Assembly: GCA_949741915.1 (NCBI GenBank)
Contig: CATJOM010000105.1
Location: 1-44,836, forward strand
Length of the DNA: 44,836 bases
Direction of reading: 5' to 3'
DNA from: an uncultured Candidatus Melainabacteria bacterium
GTDB taxonomy: Bacteria; Cyanobacteriota; Vampirovibrionia; Gastranaerophilales; Gastranaerophilaceae
Positions 1-8,503 of the stretch are shown one piece after another. A program made the position numbers and the translations under genes. The first letter of the stretch is position 1, and every line of letters starts with the position of its first letter. Below the pieces are notes generated by a model that ran no database searches, was not told the origin of the DNA, and worked only from the letters and a program-made list of their open reading frames with translations.

Positions 1-62
1 GGGCGCAGTTGGTTACCAATTTGGTTGTTGACGAGCTTACTGCTCATCAAGGCTAACGCCCC
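1..62. other. GC-rich foldable segment at the window edge, possibly an RNA gene or gene end
   Basis: About half G+C, against roughly a third around it. By eye it folds as GGGCG at 1-5 with CGCCC at 57-61, enclosing a hairpin at 9-19 (TTGG, three-base loop, CCAA) and another at 28-50 (8 of 9 pairs, loop 37-41). This could be the edge of a structured RNA. Alternatively, the third forward frame reads as a 17-residue protein C-terminus ending in TAA at 54-56, and the minus strand could be the start of a divergent gene. The window edge prevents a choice. From 63 to 341 the sequence is AT-rich with no gene I can support; it should contain the promoter of the mutase gene that follows. Confidence 0.3.
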
Positions 63-341
63 AAATATTCAATTTTCAAATTTTATCCAATAGGTCTATT
101 ATATTCTTAATAATTAACTTATTCCTGACAAAGCTGCTGCCTAGATTATAAAATTAGACATTTATGCTGGTAATTTTACATTCAAAAATTTGTCTGTAAT
201 TCAAAAAAGCATATATTATACCTTTTCCTAATCTACTCTAACACAGAATTAAAATTTAATCCAGTATTTAGCCATCTTTCTAATTATTATTTTTATATTC
301 ATCTCTTAATATAAATTCATAAAATAAAAAAGGGATTAAAA

Positions 342-1544
342 ATGCCTCAGATTAAAAGAAAAAACTTAGTAGTTGGCGCAGGTTTTTCTGGTGCTGTTAT
401 AGCAGAAAGACTCGCAAATATACTAAAAGAAGATGTTCTTGTGATTGACAAAAATCCATACACAGGGGGTGTCTGTCATGATTATAAAGACAAAACAGGC
501 ATTACAATACAAGAGTTTGGCTCACACATTTTTCATACAAATTTTGAATATATCTGGAAATACATAAATAAGTTTACAAAATTTAACACATACATGCACA
601 AAGTTTCAGCCTCAATAGATGGCAAAGAAACACCAATTCCTGTAAACTTCAATACAATTTATGACATTTTTTCGCCATCCTTTGCAAAAAAGCTTGAAGA
701 CAAACTAATCAAAAAATATGGTTACAATAACAAGATATCAATTTTAGAATTTAAAACAAAACCTTTTTTATGGGATAAAGATTTAGATTTTTTGGCAAGC
801 TATATATACGAAAAGCTGTTTATACATCTTGAGAAAAAACAATGGAATATGCAGCCTTATGACATCAGCCCCGCACTTGCATACAAAGTTTTCATTAAAA
901 CAAACAAAGATGACAGATACTTTGAAGATAAATATCAAGGCATACCGCTAAATGGCTATTCAAAACTTATTGAAAATTTATTGCATAATGAAAATATAAA
1001 AATATTAACAGGGGTTGACTTCAAAAGTATTGATACAAACGGTTTTGATAGAATTTTCTATACAGGCCCAATTGATGAATTTTTTGAATACAAATATGGT
1101 GTTTTAGGCTACAGAAGTGCACATTTTGAATTCTTGGAATGCGATACTGAATATTATCAAAAAAGTGCTGTTGCAAACTATCCTAATGACTATGACTTTA
1201 TAAGAATTCATGAATTCAAACATTATTTAAACGAAAAATCTTGCAAGACAATAATCGCAAAAGAATATGTTTCAGATTTTATCTTAGGAAACAATAGCGT
1301 TCAAAATAAAAGATGCTACCCTGTTTTAAACACAAAAAATAAAAAAATGTATAAATTATACAAAGATGAGGCTAAAAAAGTTAAAAATATTTATTTTCTT
1401 GGCAGACTCGGCGATTTTAAAAACTACACAATAGATGAATCCATAAAAAGAGCACTTGAGGTCTTTAATTCCATCAAATATGAAAACGCAGAACCACTGG
1501 TATCTGCACTTTATGAAGACCCAAAAGAAGCAGTTAAAGATTAA
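342..1544 (+). CDS. glf: UDP-galactopyranose mutase
   Basis: Flavoenzyme that interconverts UDP-galactopyranose and UDP-galactofuranose in the cytoplasm, supplying galactofuranose for cell-surface glycans. The 400-residue product opens with a dinucleotide-binding fold (GAGFSG at residues 12-17, acidic end of beta-2 at VLVIDK), followed by the family-typical GGVCHD and EFGSHIFHT stretches. Near the C-terminus is LGRLGDFKNYTIDESIKRAL, where the family has its closing FAD contact; the Asn-Tyr-Thr form there is slightly unusual. It is a little longer than the usual 370-390 residues. An A-rich leader with AAGGGA lies just upstream of the ATG. The GT2 gene follows after 12 bases, so the two are probably co-transcribed and this enzyme probably makes the donor for one of the neighbouring transferases. 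Confidence 0.92.
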   Translation: MPQIKRKNLVVGAGFSGAVIAERLANILKEDVLVIDKNPYTGGVCHDYKDKTGITIQEFGSHIFHTNFEYIWKYINKFTKFNTYMHKVSASIDGKETPIPVNFNTIYDIFSPSFAKKLEDKLIKKYGYNNKISILEFKTKPFLWDKDLDFLASYIYEKLFIHLEKKQWNMQPYDISPALAYKVFIKTNKDDRYFEDKYQGIPLNGYSKLIENLLHNENIKILTGVDFKSIDTNGFDRIFYTGPIDEFFEYKYGVLGYRSAHFEFLECDTEYYQKSAVANYPNDYDFIRIHEFKHYLNEKSCKTIIAKEYVSDFILGNNSVQNKRCYPVLNTKNKKMYKLYKDEAKKVKNIYFLGRLGDFKNYTIDESIKRALEVFNSIKYENAEPLVSALYEDPKEAVKD

Positions 1545-1556
1545 AAAGAGGATTTT

Positions 1557-2525
1557 ATGAACAAAAAAGCAAGTATTATAATACCACTTTACAAAGAAGC
1601 AAAAAATTTTGAACAATGCATAAAAAGCATTGTATCGCAAAGCTTAAAAGAACTTGAAATAATCTGCATTAATAACAATCAAAATGATGAAGCGGATAAA
1701 ATTTTACAAAAATTTCAAAAAAACGATAAGCGCATAAACATAATAAACAAAATGGAAGAAGGCCTTGGAAGCGCGATAAATGCAGGATTAAATGCTGCAA
1801 ATGCCGAATACATTGCAATTATTAATCCTAATGACTATATTGACAAAAAAATGCACGAAAATCTTTACAAATTAGCAAAAAAATGCGATGCAGATATCGT
1901 AAAATCTCCATACTCCAGCCTGTATCAAGAAGAAAAAAAACCAGAAAAAATCAACTGGCAAAAACGGTGTAAAATTCCTGCTTGGTTCTTTAGAATAAAC
2001 GAATGTCCATCATTTCTGGCATTTCACCCTAGCATTTTTACCTCATTATATAAAAGAACATTTCTAAACAATAACAGTATAAGATTTGTAGAGGCAAAAA
2101 ATAATGGCTTTATAGATGCTCCATTTCATATCGAAACAATGTTGCTTGCCCAAAAAATTATATACACAGATACTGCCTATTATTATAGACGCCAAAAAAC
2201 TCTTAGCTCAAATGGGGAAAAATCATTCATATTTGACAGGGCAGAAGAAATAAGTCAAATTTTATTAAGACAAAAAACCAGAGACAAAAATGTATTTGCA
2301 AATATCTATAAAAGACAGCTAAAGCTAATAGCAACAGCGCTTGATATATCTAAAGAAAATTCATGTGTTGAAATAAAGGATGTATCATATGAAGCACAGA
2401 GAAGAATTGAAATAATAGCAAAAAATATGGATGAAGACATAATAAAGAATAATCCATATATTGATGAATTTGAAAAGAGATTCTTTAGTATGCTTACAAA
2501 TATTAAAACAAAAAATACTGTTTAA
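1557..2525 (+). CDS. Family 2 (GT-A) glycosyltransferase
   Basis: Inverting sugar transferase of the GT2 family, probably acting on a surface polysaccharide at the inner face of the membrane. The N-terminus KASIIIPLYKEAKNFEQCI and the SIVSQSLKELEIICINN stretch are the classic nucleotide-sugar-binding start. At residues 88-91 the position normally occupied by the metal-binding D-x-D-D sequence reads NPND, so the first aspartate is missing. The last third (residues 150-320) is a helical extension with no motif I recognise and no membrane segment is apparent. It has a GAGG-type ribosome site eight bases upstream and follows glf by 12 bases, which suggests a galactofuranose-related substrate, but the sequence does not prove it. 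Confidence 0.85.
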   Translation: MNKKASIIIPLYKEAKNFEQCIKSIVSQSLKELEIICINNNQNDEADKILQKFQKNDKRINIINKMEEGLGSAINAGLNAANAEYIAIINPNDYIDKKMHENLYKLAKKCDADIVKSPYSSLYQEEKKPEKINWQKRCKIPAWFFRINECPSFLAFHPSIFTSLYKRTFLNNNSIRFVEAKNNGFIDAPFHIETMLLAQKIIYTDTAYYYRRQKTLSSNGEKSFIFDRAEEISQILLRQKTRDKNVFANIYKRQLKLIATALDISKENSCVEIKDVSYEAQRRIEIIAKNMDEDIIKNNPYIDEFEKRFFSMLTNIKTKNTV

Positions 2526-2532
2526 TAATGTA

Positions 2533-3648
2533 TCACTTTTCAAGAACTCTTCTTAAATCATCAAGTGATTCCTTAATTATAATATTTCTTGACTCTCTAA
2601 GATTGTTCTGAAACATTAAATACTCTTCATTAGACATATTTATGGCAAACCTCATAGCTTCCCAAAAATTGGCATTATCATTATAAATTATTGAATCAGC
2701 CATGCTAAATCCATGAGGCTTACTGAAAGCTTCATGTATTACAGGCGGCAGCAAAAAACCTCTGATTAACTGAAACGAACCAGACGTTCCCTTTGTTATA
2801 TACCTTAAATGCTCCTCTAGTTCAAAATCAAGAAGAGGAAGATAAAAATCTGCTACCTCAAGCTCTTTATATAAATCTTCAAATCCAAGTTTACCCTTAC
2901 AGACAATATATTCAGCTAATTCAGAAGGAATTGCCTCATCTGTATTCTCACCCACAGCATATACTTGAAAATCCCTAACCCCTGCCTTTAAAAGTTCTCT
3001 TACCGCATTATATAATAAATTAGAATTCTTTCTTTTGTTTTCAAGTTTTCCTATAGTTATAAATATTGTTTTTTTATTCTTATTTTTTGGGGCGTTTTCT
3101 TTAAAATAGCAAGGGTTAACAACAATAAAACTACCGTCTTGGTTTAATACCTTTGATAAAACAACAGTACCTCTTAAGGTTTTTATAAAATCATCCATAT
3201 CTTCCATATGATGAGATACCGCAATAGTCTTATCTTTTATGGCTTTATTAAATTTTATATGATCATAAAGCTTAGAGTAGAGCCTTGTTTTATCTGGATT
3301 TTTATAATATAGACGATATGATGTAAATATAATAAAATCATATTCATTCAGTTTGCTGGTTAGAAAAATTTTTTTAATAGCACTCATTGTGAAATAATAA
3401 ATCTTTTTCGCCTTCAGCCTTGGAAGAAAAGATTTTTGCTCATACGAAGCTATTATTTCAACTTCATAATTAAGTTCATTCAAGTATTTTACAAAAGATG
3501 GAAACAATTCCGTGTGGCAATTATTTGGCTCAATCAAAAGAACAGTCTTTTTTGAAACTTTATTTGCAAAATACTTTTGTAAATTAATCAAGTTTGATAC
3601 TTTGCGCCTTAATCTGTTATATATAAATTCAAAAAACAAAATACTCAT
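2533..3648 (-). CDS. GT-B-like glycosyltransferase
   Basis: A 371-residue protein that reads as a two-domain GT-B transferase. The N-terminal half has alternating strands and helices (VLLIEPNNCHTELFPSFVKYL, YDFIIFTSYRLYY). The C-terminal half starts with IFITIGKLENKRKNSNLLYNA, the usual first strand of the donor domain in GT4-type enzymes, and ends with GSFQLIRGFLLPPVIHEAFS, which sits where the donor-binding E-x7-E region belongs but matches it poorly. It faces the GT2 gene tail to tail, seven bases apart, with no obvious terminator between them. The ATG has only a weak ribosome site. The exact sugar and acceptor cannot be read; its position beside glf suggests surface glycan assembly. Confidence 0.6.
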   Translation of the reverse strand: MSILFFEFIYNRLRRKVSNLINLQKYFANKVSKKTVLLIEPNNCHTELFPSFVKYLNELNYEVEIIASYEQKSFLPRLKAKKIYYFTMSAIKKIFLTSKLNEYDFIIFTSYRLYYKNPDKTRLYSKLYDHIKFNKAIKDKTIAVSHHMEDMDDFIKTLRGTVVLSKVLNQDGSFIVVNPCYFKENAPKNKNKKTIFITIGKLENKRKNSNLLYNAVRELLKAGVRDFQVYAVGENTDEAIPSELAEYIVCKGKLGFEDLYKELEVADFYLPLLDFELEEHLRYITKGTSGSFQLIRGFLLPPVIHEAFSKPHGFSMADSIIYNDNANFWEAMRFAINMSNEEYLMFQNNLRESRNIIIKESLDDLRRVLEK

Positions 3649-3735
3649 ATTTAAACAACCGGTTATCTTTGCGTATTTTACTTAACAATTCTTAAATAAA
3701 GCCAAAAACAAACAGTATTTAAAAATCATTTCTAG

Positions 3736-3768
3736 CAAAAAGAACCCATTTGGAAGGGTTCTTTTTTA
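3736..3768 (-). terminator. Bidirectional-looking terminator after tRNA-Gly
   Basis: AAGAACCC at 3740-3747 pairs with GGGTTCTT at 3756-3763 across an eight-base loop. The flanking A run and T run make it readable as a rho-independent terminator on either strand. It lies 24 bases past the 3' end of the minus-strand tRNA, so terminating that transcript is its likely job. Confidence 0.8.
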
Positions 3769-3791
3769 TAAATAATCTCTTTAGTTTTAAA

Positions 3792-3866
3792 TGGAGCGGA
3801 AGACGAGACTCGAACTCGCGACATTTTCCATGGCAAGGAAACATTCTACCACTGAATTACTTCCGC
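3792..3866 (-). tRNA. tRNA-Gly (anticodon GCC), 3' CCA encoded
   Basis: On the minus strand the 7-bp acceptor stem GCGGAAG/CTTCCGC closes a full cloverleaf. The D arm contains CAGTGGTAG, the anticodon stem TTTCC/GGAAA holds the loop TTGCCAT with anticodon GCC, and the T arm reads GCGAG-TTCGAGT-CTCGT. The discriminator is T followed by CCA, all in the DNA. Length is 75 bases including CCA. It is a single-gene unit with its own promoter and terminator. Confidence 0.96.
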
Positions 3867-3902
3867 AAATTAATTTTTCATCGTTCGCTTTAACGTAAAC
3901 TC

Positions 3903-3931
3903 ATAATACAATACACAAAAAAAAATTTCAA
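3903..3931 (-). promoter_or_regulatory. Sigma-70-type promoter for tRNA-Gly
   Basis: On the minus strand a -35 TTGAAA (3926-3931) and a -10 TATTAT (3903-3908) are separated by exactly 17 bases. This places a start about 30 bases ahead of the mature tRNA 5' end. The remaining bases between 3932 and 4049 hold nothing I can identify. Confidence 0.65.
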
Positions 3932-4049
3932 GTAGAATTTTAAATTTTTCCACTGCATTAACTATTGAATATATTTTAAGGCAAAATTACAGTCATACTC
4001 TACTATTAGGCTTTTATCAACAACAGACATTCACAAATCAAAGACAACG

Positions 4050-5273
4050 TTAAAACAAGCTTGCACATGCTCTGACAAGGTTTTTTAAACGGCCAAACAT
4101 GCCTGTTGTTCTATCGCTTATGCAGCTTGGTTTTTCTTGCCTGTTTTCTGTTTTTGTTAATTTATCATCATCGCAAAATTCACAAAGCTCTTCTGGCTCA
4201 GCCTTTATATTTTTTGCTATAGATTTAAGTTCATCAGATGCTTTACTCAAAACCTCTACATTTCTCTTCTCTATATCACTCAATTTATCACCATCTGTTA
4301 TATCGTCCACAAGACCTTCCGTTAGAATTGAGTATAAATCTGGTTTCTTTATATCATCATAGCCATATCCTCCATCATTGGAGACATAAAGTGTTTCATA
4401 TCTTTCGTTAAATTTTTGAAGCATAGTTTGCGCAATTTTCTTTTGATAATCAAAATACAGTCTGTCCTCTGGCACAAGATGCTTATTTTCTAATGCTTCA
4501 TCAATTTTACTTTCAAATTCTTTTGTCTTTTGAATAGCAGAATTTAGATTATAAGCCCCACCCTGAATATCACCATCGTCATTTAGGCTTTCTGCTGTTT
4601 CAAAAGTATTAACTATATCAATCCTTCTTGCCTCATTCTTTATTATTCTTGATGTTGGATTAAGCATTGCTTCTGCATAATTCTTTTGAAATTTTAAAGT
4701 ATCTAAAAATTTTTCCCGCTGTTCACCCTCAAATCTGTCTTTGAAAAAATCTTGAAATTCATCAGCAAAATACAAATAAAAAATGCCCTTAGCCTTAAGG
4801 TATCTTTCAAACATTCTTAATGGCTCAACCTCATCTTCCATCCAGCCAATTGCAGCTGTTGGCAATTCTTTTGCCTCTATATCCAAAACAGAATTTTCCA
4901 CAACAAACCCAGGATAAATATCAACCGCATTATCCCTTTTTTCTAAAAACGGCATTATATATTCTTTCATGCCTAAGGCTTTAAGTTCATCAATGTTTTT
5001 TAAAACATTATTTATAACACTATTTCTTTTATCAATAACTTGTTTCTGGTTAACAAGAAAACCCGGCATTGCACAGTTTGCACGTATAATATCAGCAGCC
5101 AGCTCTGTTTCTTTTTTAATGCACTCTTTTCTTGCATCCTCTTCTTTTTGTATGTTTTCCAGGCTTTTAAGCTGTTCTTTTGCTGCTTCTTCTACTGTCT
5201 TAAACTTTGGTGTCAGTTTTTCTCTATTTAAAATATTTGTATCAAATCTTCCAGAATTAATTGTTAATGTCAT
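4050..5273 (-). CDS. Hypothetical protein, helical, Lys/Glu-rich
   Basis: 407 residues; I do not recognise the family. The sequence is mostly charged and helical. A likely coiled coil runs over about residues 20-60 (EEAAKEQLKSLENIQKEEDA) and again around 245-300. There is no signal peptide and no clear membrane segment. Near the C-terminus is a small ELCEFCDDD cysteine pair, then a basic-hydrophobic tail ending in RACASLF. The chosen ATG is the second of two overlapping ATGs at the start; the upstream one opens only a seven-codon frame. It is transcribed away from the pfp gene, with a 128-base divergent spacer. It resembles the other unknowns in this window in being soluble, polar and unaffiliated, but it lacks their N-terminal Phe motif. 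Confidence 0.7.
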   Translation of the reverse strand: MTLTINSGRFDTNILNREKLTPKFKTVEEAAKEQLKSLENIQKEEDARKECIKKETELAADIIRANCAMPGFLVNQKQVIDKRNSVINNVLKNIDELKALGMKEYIMPFLEKRDNAVDIYPGFVVENSVLDIEAKELPTAAIGWMEDEVEPLRMFERYLKAKGIFYLYFADEFQDFFKDRFEGEQREKFLDTLKFQKNYAEAMLNPTSRIIKNEARRIDIVNTFETAESLNDDGDIQGGAYNLNSAIQKTKEFESKIDEALENKHLVPEDRLYFDYQKKIAQTMLQKFNERYETLYVSNDGGYGYDDIKKPDLYSILTEGLVDDITDGDKLSDIEKRNVEVLSKASDELKSIAKNIKAEPEELCEFCDDDKLTKTENRQEKPSCISDRTTGMFGRLKNLVRACASLF

Positions 5274-5401
5274 ACGTCATACTTCTAAACTATTTCTTTT
5301 GTAATTATAAAACACAAGAATAAGAAAAATTGCTAAAAGCATGCCTTTTTATATTAATTTGTATTAAGATATTGTTATAAAAGTTTAAAGGAGATTTCAA
5401 A

Positions 5402-7084
5402 ATGAGAGATTTATCACCCCTTCACAAAGAAAGATTAGGGTATAACCCCAAACTTGCTGGTGCCTTGAAAAATGGCATTAAAGAAATAAAAGTTTCATTG
5501 GGCAAAGAAACAAGCGCTGTTAAAGATGCCGATGAAATCCAAAAATTATTCTCACACGTTTATGGTGAACCCGTTGTAACATTTGACTCTGCAAATGGTA
5601 CTGCTCTAAACCTTGAAAATAAAAACGTTGGTGTAATTCTTTCAGGCGGTCAGGCACCTGGCGGACACAACGTTATCGCAGGCTTGTATGATTCCCTTAA
5701 AGCTGCAAACCCTAAAAACGAGCTCTATGGTTTCCTTGGCGGCCCATCCGGTATTGTTGATGCAAAATATGTTAAATTTGATGACGAATTCATAGATAAA
5801 TACAGAAACACGGGCGGCTTTGATATTATAGGCTCTGGCAGAACAAAGCTTGAAACAGAAGAGCAGTTTGAAAAAACCCTATCTACATGTAAATCATTAA
5901 ACATTAGTGCAATTGTTATAATTGGCGGAGATGATTCAAACACAAATGCCTGCATGCTTGCAGAATGGCTAAAGGCTAAAAATACAGGTATTCAAGTAAT
6001 CGGCTGTCCTAAAACAATAGATGGCGACCTTAAAAATGACCAGATTGAAATCTCATTCGGCTTTGATACTGCAACAAAAACATACGCAGAATTAATTGGC
6101 AACATTCAAAGGGATGCAAACTCTGCTAAAAAATACTGGCATTTTATTAAGTTAATGGGAAGAAGCGCAACACACGTAGGTTTAGAAGTTGCACTACAAA
6201 CACAACCAAATATCTGCCTGATTTCAGAAGAAGTCGAAGCAAAAAAGCAATCTCTTGAAAGCATTGTAAACTACATTGCAGACATTATAGCAGAACGCGC
6301 AAAATCCGGCAAAAATTTTGGTGTAGCCCTCATACCAGAAGGCTTAATTGAATTTATCCCCGAAATGAAAACCATGATTGCAAATTTAAACGACCTTCTT
6401 GCAGTATTAGAAAAAGATTCAAACTTTGCAAACGCTGCAAATGTTGATAAATATCAGATAATTGCCCAAAAGCTTGATAAAGATAATGCAAAAGTCTTTA
6501 CAAGCCTTCCTGATATGATAAAGGCGCAGTTATTAATGGATAGAGACCCTCACGGCAATGTCCAGGTTTCAAAAATCGAAACTGAAAAACTTTTAATTGA
6601 AATGGTTAAGGTAAAACTTGCACAACTAAAATCAGAAGGCAAATATGACGGCAAATTCTCTGACCAGGCTCATTTCTTTGGATATGAAGGCCGCTGTGCT
6701 ATGCCATCAAACTTTGATGCTGATTACTGCTATTCATTAGGCTATAATGCCTTTGCACTAATATCTGCAGGCCTTACAGGATATCTATCTTGTGTTAAAA
6801 ACTTAACAAAACCTGCTACAGAATGGCTTGCAGGCGGTGTTCCTTTAACAATGATGATGAATATGGAAAAACGCCATGGCAAAATGAAACCTGTTATCCA
6901 AAAAGCCCTTGTAGAGCTCGAAGGACCAGTATTCAAAGAATTCGAAAGAAACCGTGAAAAATGGGCAAAAACAGACTGCTATGTTTTCCCTGGTGCTATC
7001 CAATATTTTGGCCCTTCTACAGTTTGTGACATCACAACAATGACACTTCAATTAGAATCAGAAAAGAAACCTGTGGGTGTATAA
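5402..7084 (+). CDS. pfp: Pyrophosphate-dependent 6-phosphofructokinase (long PFP type)
   Basis: Catalyses the reversible PPi + fructose 6-phosphate to fructose 1,6-bisphosphate + Pi step of glycolysis in the cytoplasm, saving ATP in fermenting cells. The 560-residue length matches the long, plant-beta-subunit-like PFP group, not the 320-residue ATP enzymes. Motifs in order: SGGQAPGG (81-88), GGDDSN (175-180, with Asp where the ATP-dependent enzymes have Gly), PKTIDGDL (203-210, catalytic Asp in TIDGD) and MGRSATH (252-258). AAAGGAG sits eight bases before the ATG. It is a single transcription unit: divergent from the unknown gene on the left and closed by hairpins on the right. Confidence 0.95.
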   Translation: MRDLSPLHKERLGYNPKLAGALKNGIKEIKVSLGKETSAVKDADEIQKLFSHVYGEPVVTFDSANGTALNLENKNVGVILSGGQAPGGHNVIAGLYDSLKAANPKNELYGFLGGPSGIVDAKYVKFDDEFIDKYRNTGGFDIIGSGRTKLETEEQFEKTLSTCKSLNISAIVIIGGDDSNTNACMLAEWLKAKNTGIQVIGCPKTIDGDLKNDQIEISFGFDTATKTYAELIGNIQRDANSAKKYWHFIKLMGRSATHVGLEVALQTQPNICLISEEVEAKKQSLESIVNYIADIIAERAKSGKNFGVALIPEGLIEFIPEMKTMIANLNDLLAVLEKDSNFANAANVDKYQIIAQKLDKDNAKVFTSLPDMIKAQLLMDRDPHGNVQVSKIETEKLLIEMVKVKLAQLKSEGKYDGKFSDQAHFFGYEGRCAMPSNFDADYCYSLGYNAFALISAGLTGYLSCVKNLTKPATEWLAGGVPLTMMMNMEKRHGKMKPVIQKALVELEGPVFKEFERNREKWAKTDCYVFPGAIQYFGPSTVCDITTMTLQLESEKKPVGV

Positions 7085-7106
7085 ACTACAACGCTAATAT
7101 TCAATA

Positions 7107-7184
7107 TTTTACTATGGCAAAAACCTTGTTATGATGCCATGGTAAAAATGCCAAAAAACCTCCAAAATTTTGGAGGTTTTTATT
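7107..7184 (+). terminator. Double hairpin terminator of pfp
   Basis: Two stems in a row. The first pairs 7107-7119 with 7135-7147 (13 pairs, one a G-T wobble). The second is the stronger terminator: AAAAACCTCC at 7154-7163 against GGAGGTTTTT at 7172-7181 with an AAAATTTT centre, then a T-rich tail. The second stem also works on the minus strand for the convergent gene ending at 7227. Confidence 0.8.
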
Positions 7185-7226
7185 TATGAAATACATAGAT
7201 TAATCTGAATTCAAATTCAAATATTA

Positions 7227-7700
7227 TTAAACGGCCTTATTTAAAAATGTGCCGTCACTATAATTAAAATTGCCTTCATTTATGGATTCAAGCGCCTTTT
7301 TACTATCTAATATTTGCAAATTATCAAAACCACACTCTTGCTTTATTGTAGTAAGCCACACCCTATATTGATGTAGCGCCTTATATTTCATATATTTATA
7401 AACATCTTTAAAATCATCCCTGGTAAATTTTTCAGGCATTTTTTCAGACGTCTTTTTAAAGCTGCTTGTCTCTTTTTGCTCATCAAGGGCAATAAATTTA
7501 TCATACTTATCAGTATCTTTACCTGTAGTTATAAGCAAATAAGCAGGCATATCTGCTGCAGAATATCCAAATTCAGAACCAACTATCCTGCATTCTTTAT
7601 GTTGCTTTATTTCATCTTCAACATTTTTTACATCCTCACCCCTGCCTGTTATAATATATGCACCATTAAATGCTACATTTGATATCTTGCCAACATTCAT
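7227..7700 (-). CDS. Hypothetical protein with N-terminal NVAFNG motif; paralogue of the next gene
   Basis: 157 residues, family not recognised. It aligns along its whole length with the neighbour at 7844-8347. Shared blocks are SNVAFNGAYIITG (7-19), a conserved TTGKDTDKYDKFI block around residues 58-70, and a C-terminal KKALESINEGNFNY block. No signal peptide, membrane segment or known catalytic motif is visible. The ribosome site AAGGAG lies 11 bases ahead of the ATG. The two genes point the same way with a 143-base gap, so they may be separately promoted duplicates. The NVAFNG segment near the start recurs in other unknowns of the window. Confidence 0.75.
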   Translation of the reverse strand: MNVGKISNVAFNGAYIITGRGEDVKNVEDEIKQHKECRIVGSEFGYSAADMPAYLLITTGKDTDKYDKFIALDEQKETSSFKKTSEKMPEKFTRDDFKDVYKYMKYKALHQYRVWLTTIKQECGFDNLQILDSKKALESINEGNFNYSDGTFLNKAV

Positions 7701-7843
7701 AGTAATTTTCTCCTTTTATTCTGTTGTTCATTATAAAAAATAGTAAAATTATCACGGTTTTATCTATCAGTTTTACTTCTATGGATATTCATATTGCATT
7801 AATTACTAAATTATACGCAAAGTAATGTATACAATAGCTCTAA

Positions 7844-8347
7844 TTAAAAAATATTTTGTGCCCTCCCTTCTTGCCTAATTATACCCTCAAAATAGTCAAA
7901 TTTATTTTCATCTATTGCCCGAAGTGCATCTTTTGCGGTATAGGATTTTGTTTTAGAAGAAAAATCGCAAATATTTTCAATTGCAAATAAGCATGCCTTT
8001 GCTTCTTTTTCTTCTTCTACTGCAGGGGCATCACTATTGCGCACAGCAAAGGAAGGATGATCGCCCACTATTTTTCTTAATCTCCAATACTTGGGTTTCC
8101 ATTCAGTGATAAATTTTGTATATTTTTTAGCATCTTCCCCTGTAGTCACAATAATTGCACCATACTCTGTATTTGGCCAATAATTTCCATATCCAAGATG
8201 ATCAAATTTTACTCTACTTGAAAATCTTTCACTCTGTTCTTTTTTATGAATAAATTTTTCTTCAACCTTTGAAACATCCTTCATATCACCAGATATTGTA
8301 TAAACGCTTTTAAACGATATATTTGAAACTCCTGTGTTAATATTCAT
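7844..8347 (-). CDS. Hypothetical protein with N-terminal NISFKS motif; paralogue of the previous gene
   Basis: 167 residues, family not recognised. It matches the downstream neighbour at SNISFKSVYTISG (8-20), DVSKVEEK, IIVTTGEDAKKYTKFI and KDALRAIDENKFDYFEG, with insertions between blocks. One such insertion is the basic WKPKYWRLRKIVGDHPSF and acidic EEEKEAKACLF region in the middle. The chosen start is the only ATG that keeps the NISFKS block, and TTGAGGA lies 6-12 bases ahead. No secretion signal or membrane span is visible. The duplicates have diverged strongly (perhaps 30 percent identity by eye), so the duplication is old. Confidence 0.75.
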   Translation of the reverse strand: MNINTGVSNISFKSVYTISGDMKDVSKVEEKFIHKKEQSERFSSRVKFDHLGYGNYWPNTEYGAIIVTTGEDAKKYTKFITEWKPKYWRLRKIVGDHPSFAVRNSDAPAVEEEKEAKACLFAIENICDFSSKTKSYTAKDALRAIDENKFDYFEGIIRQEGRAQNIF

Positions 8348-8503
8348 TGTTTCCTCAAGTTATATTGCACTTAACTATAAATACCGTAAATAAAAAAATT
8401 TGCTAGTTTAGCGGATATTTTTTTAAGAAATTTCATGATAAAATCAACCAAAACGCATTGACAAACCTTGTTTTAGCTAATATAGACAAAAGGATATACA
8501 AAA

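Noticed and set aside
1-62. A tRNA or an integron attC site at the left edge
   Set aside because: The 5' GGGCG looks tRNA-like, but there is no T arm and the distance to CGCCC is too short. The GTTAGCC-like end has no matching second core site, so attC is not supported either.
4969-5304. A plus-strand 111-codon ORF opposite the 407-residue unknown
   Set aside because: Its composition (Phe/Ser/Leu-rich, no ribosome site) is that of the complement of a Lys/Glu-rich gene, and the minus-strand gene is the better coding candidate.
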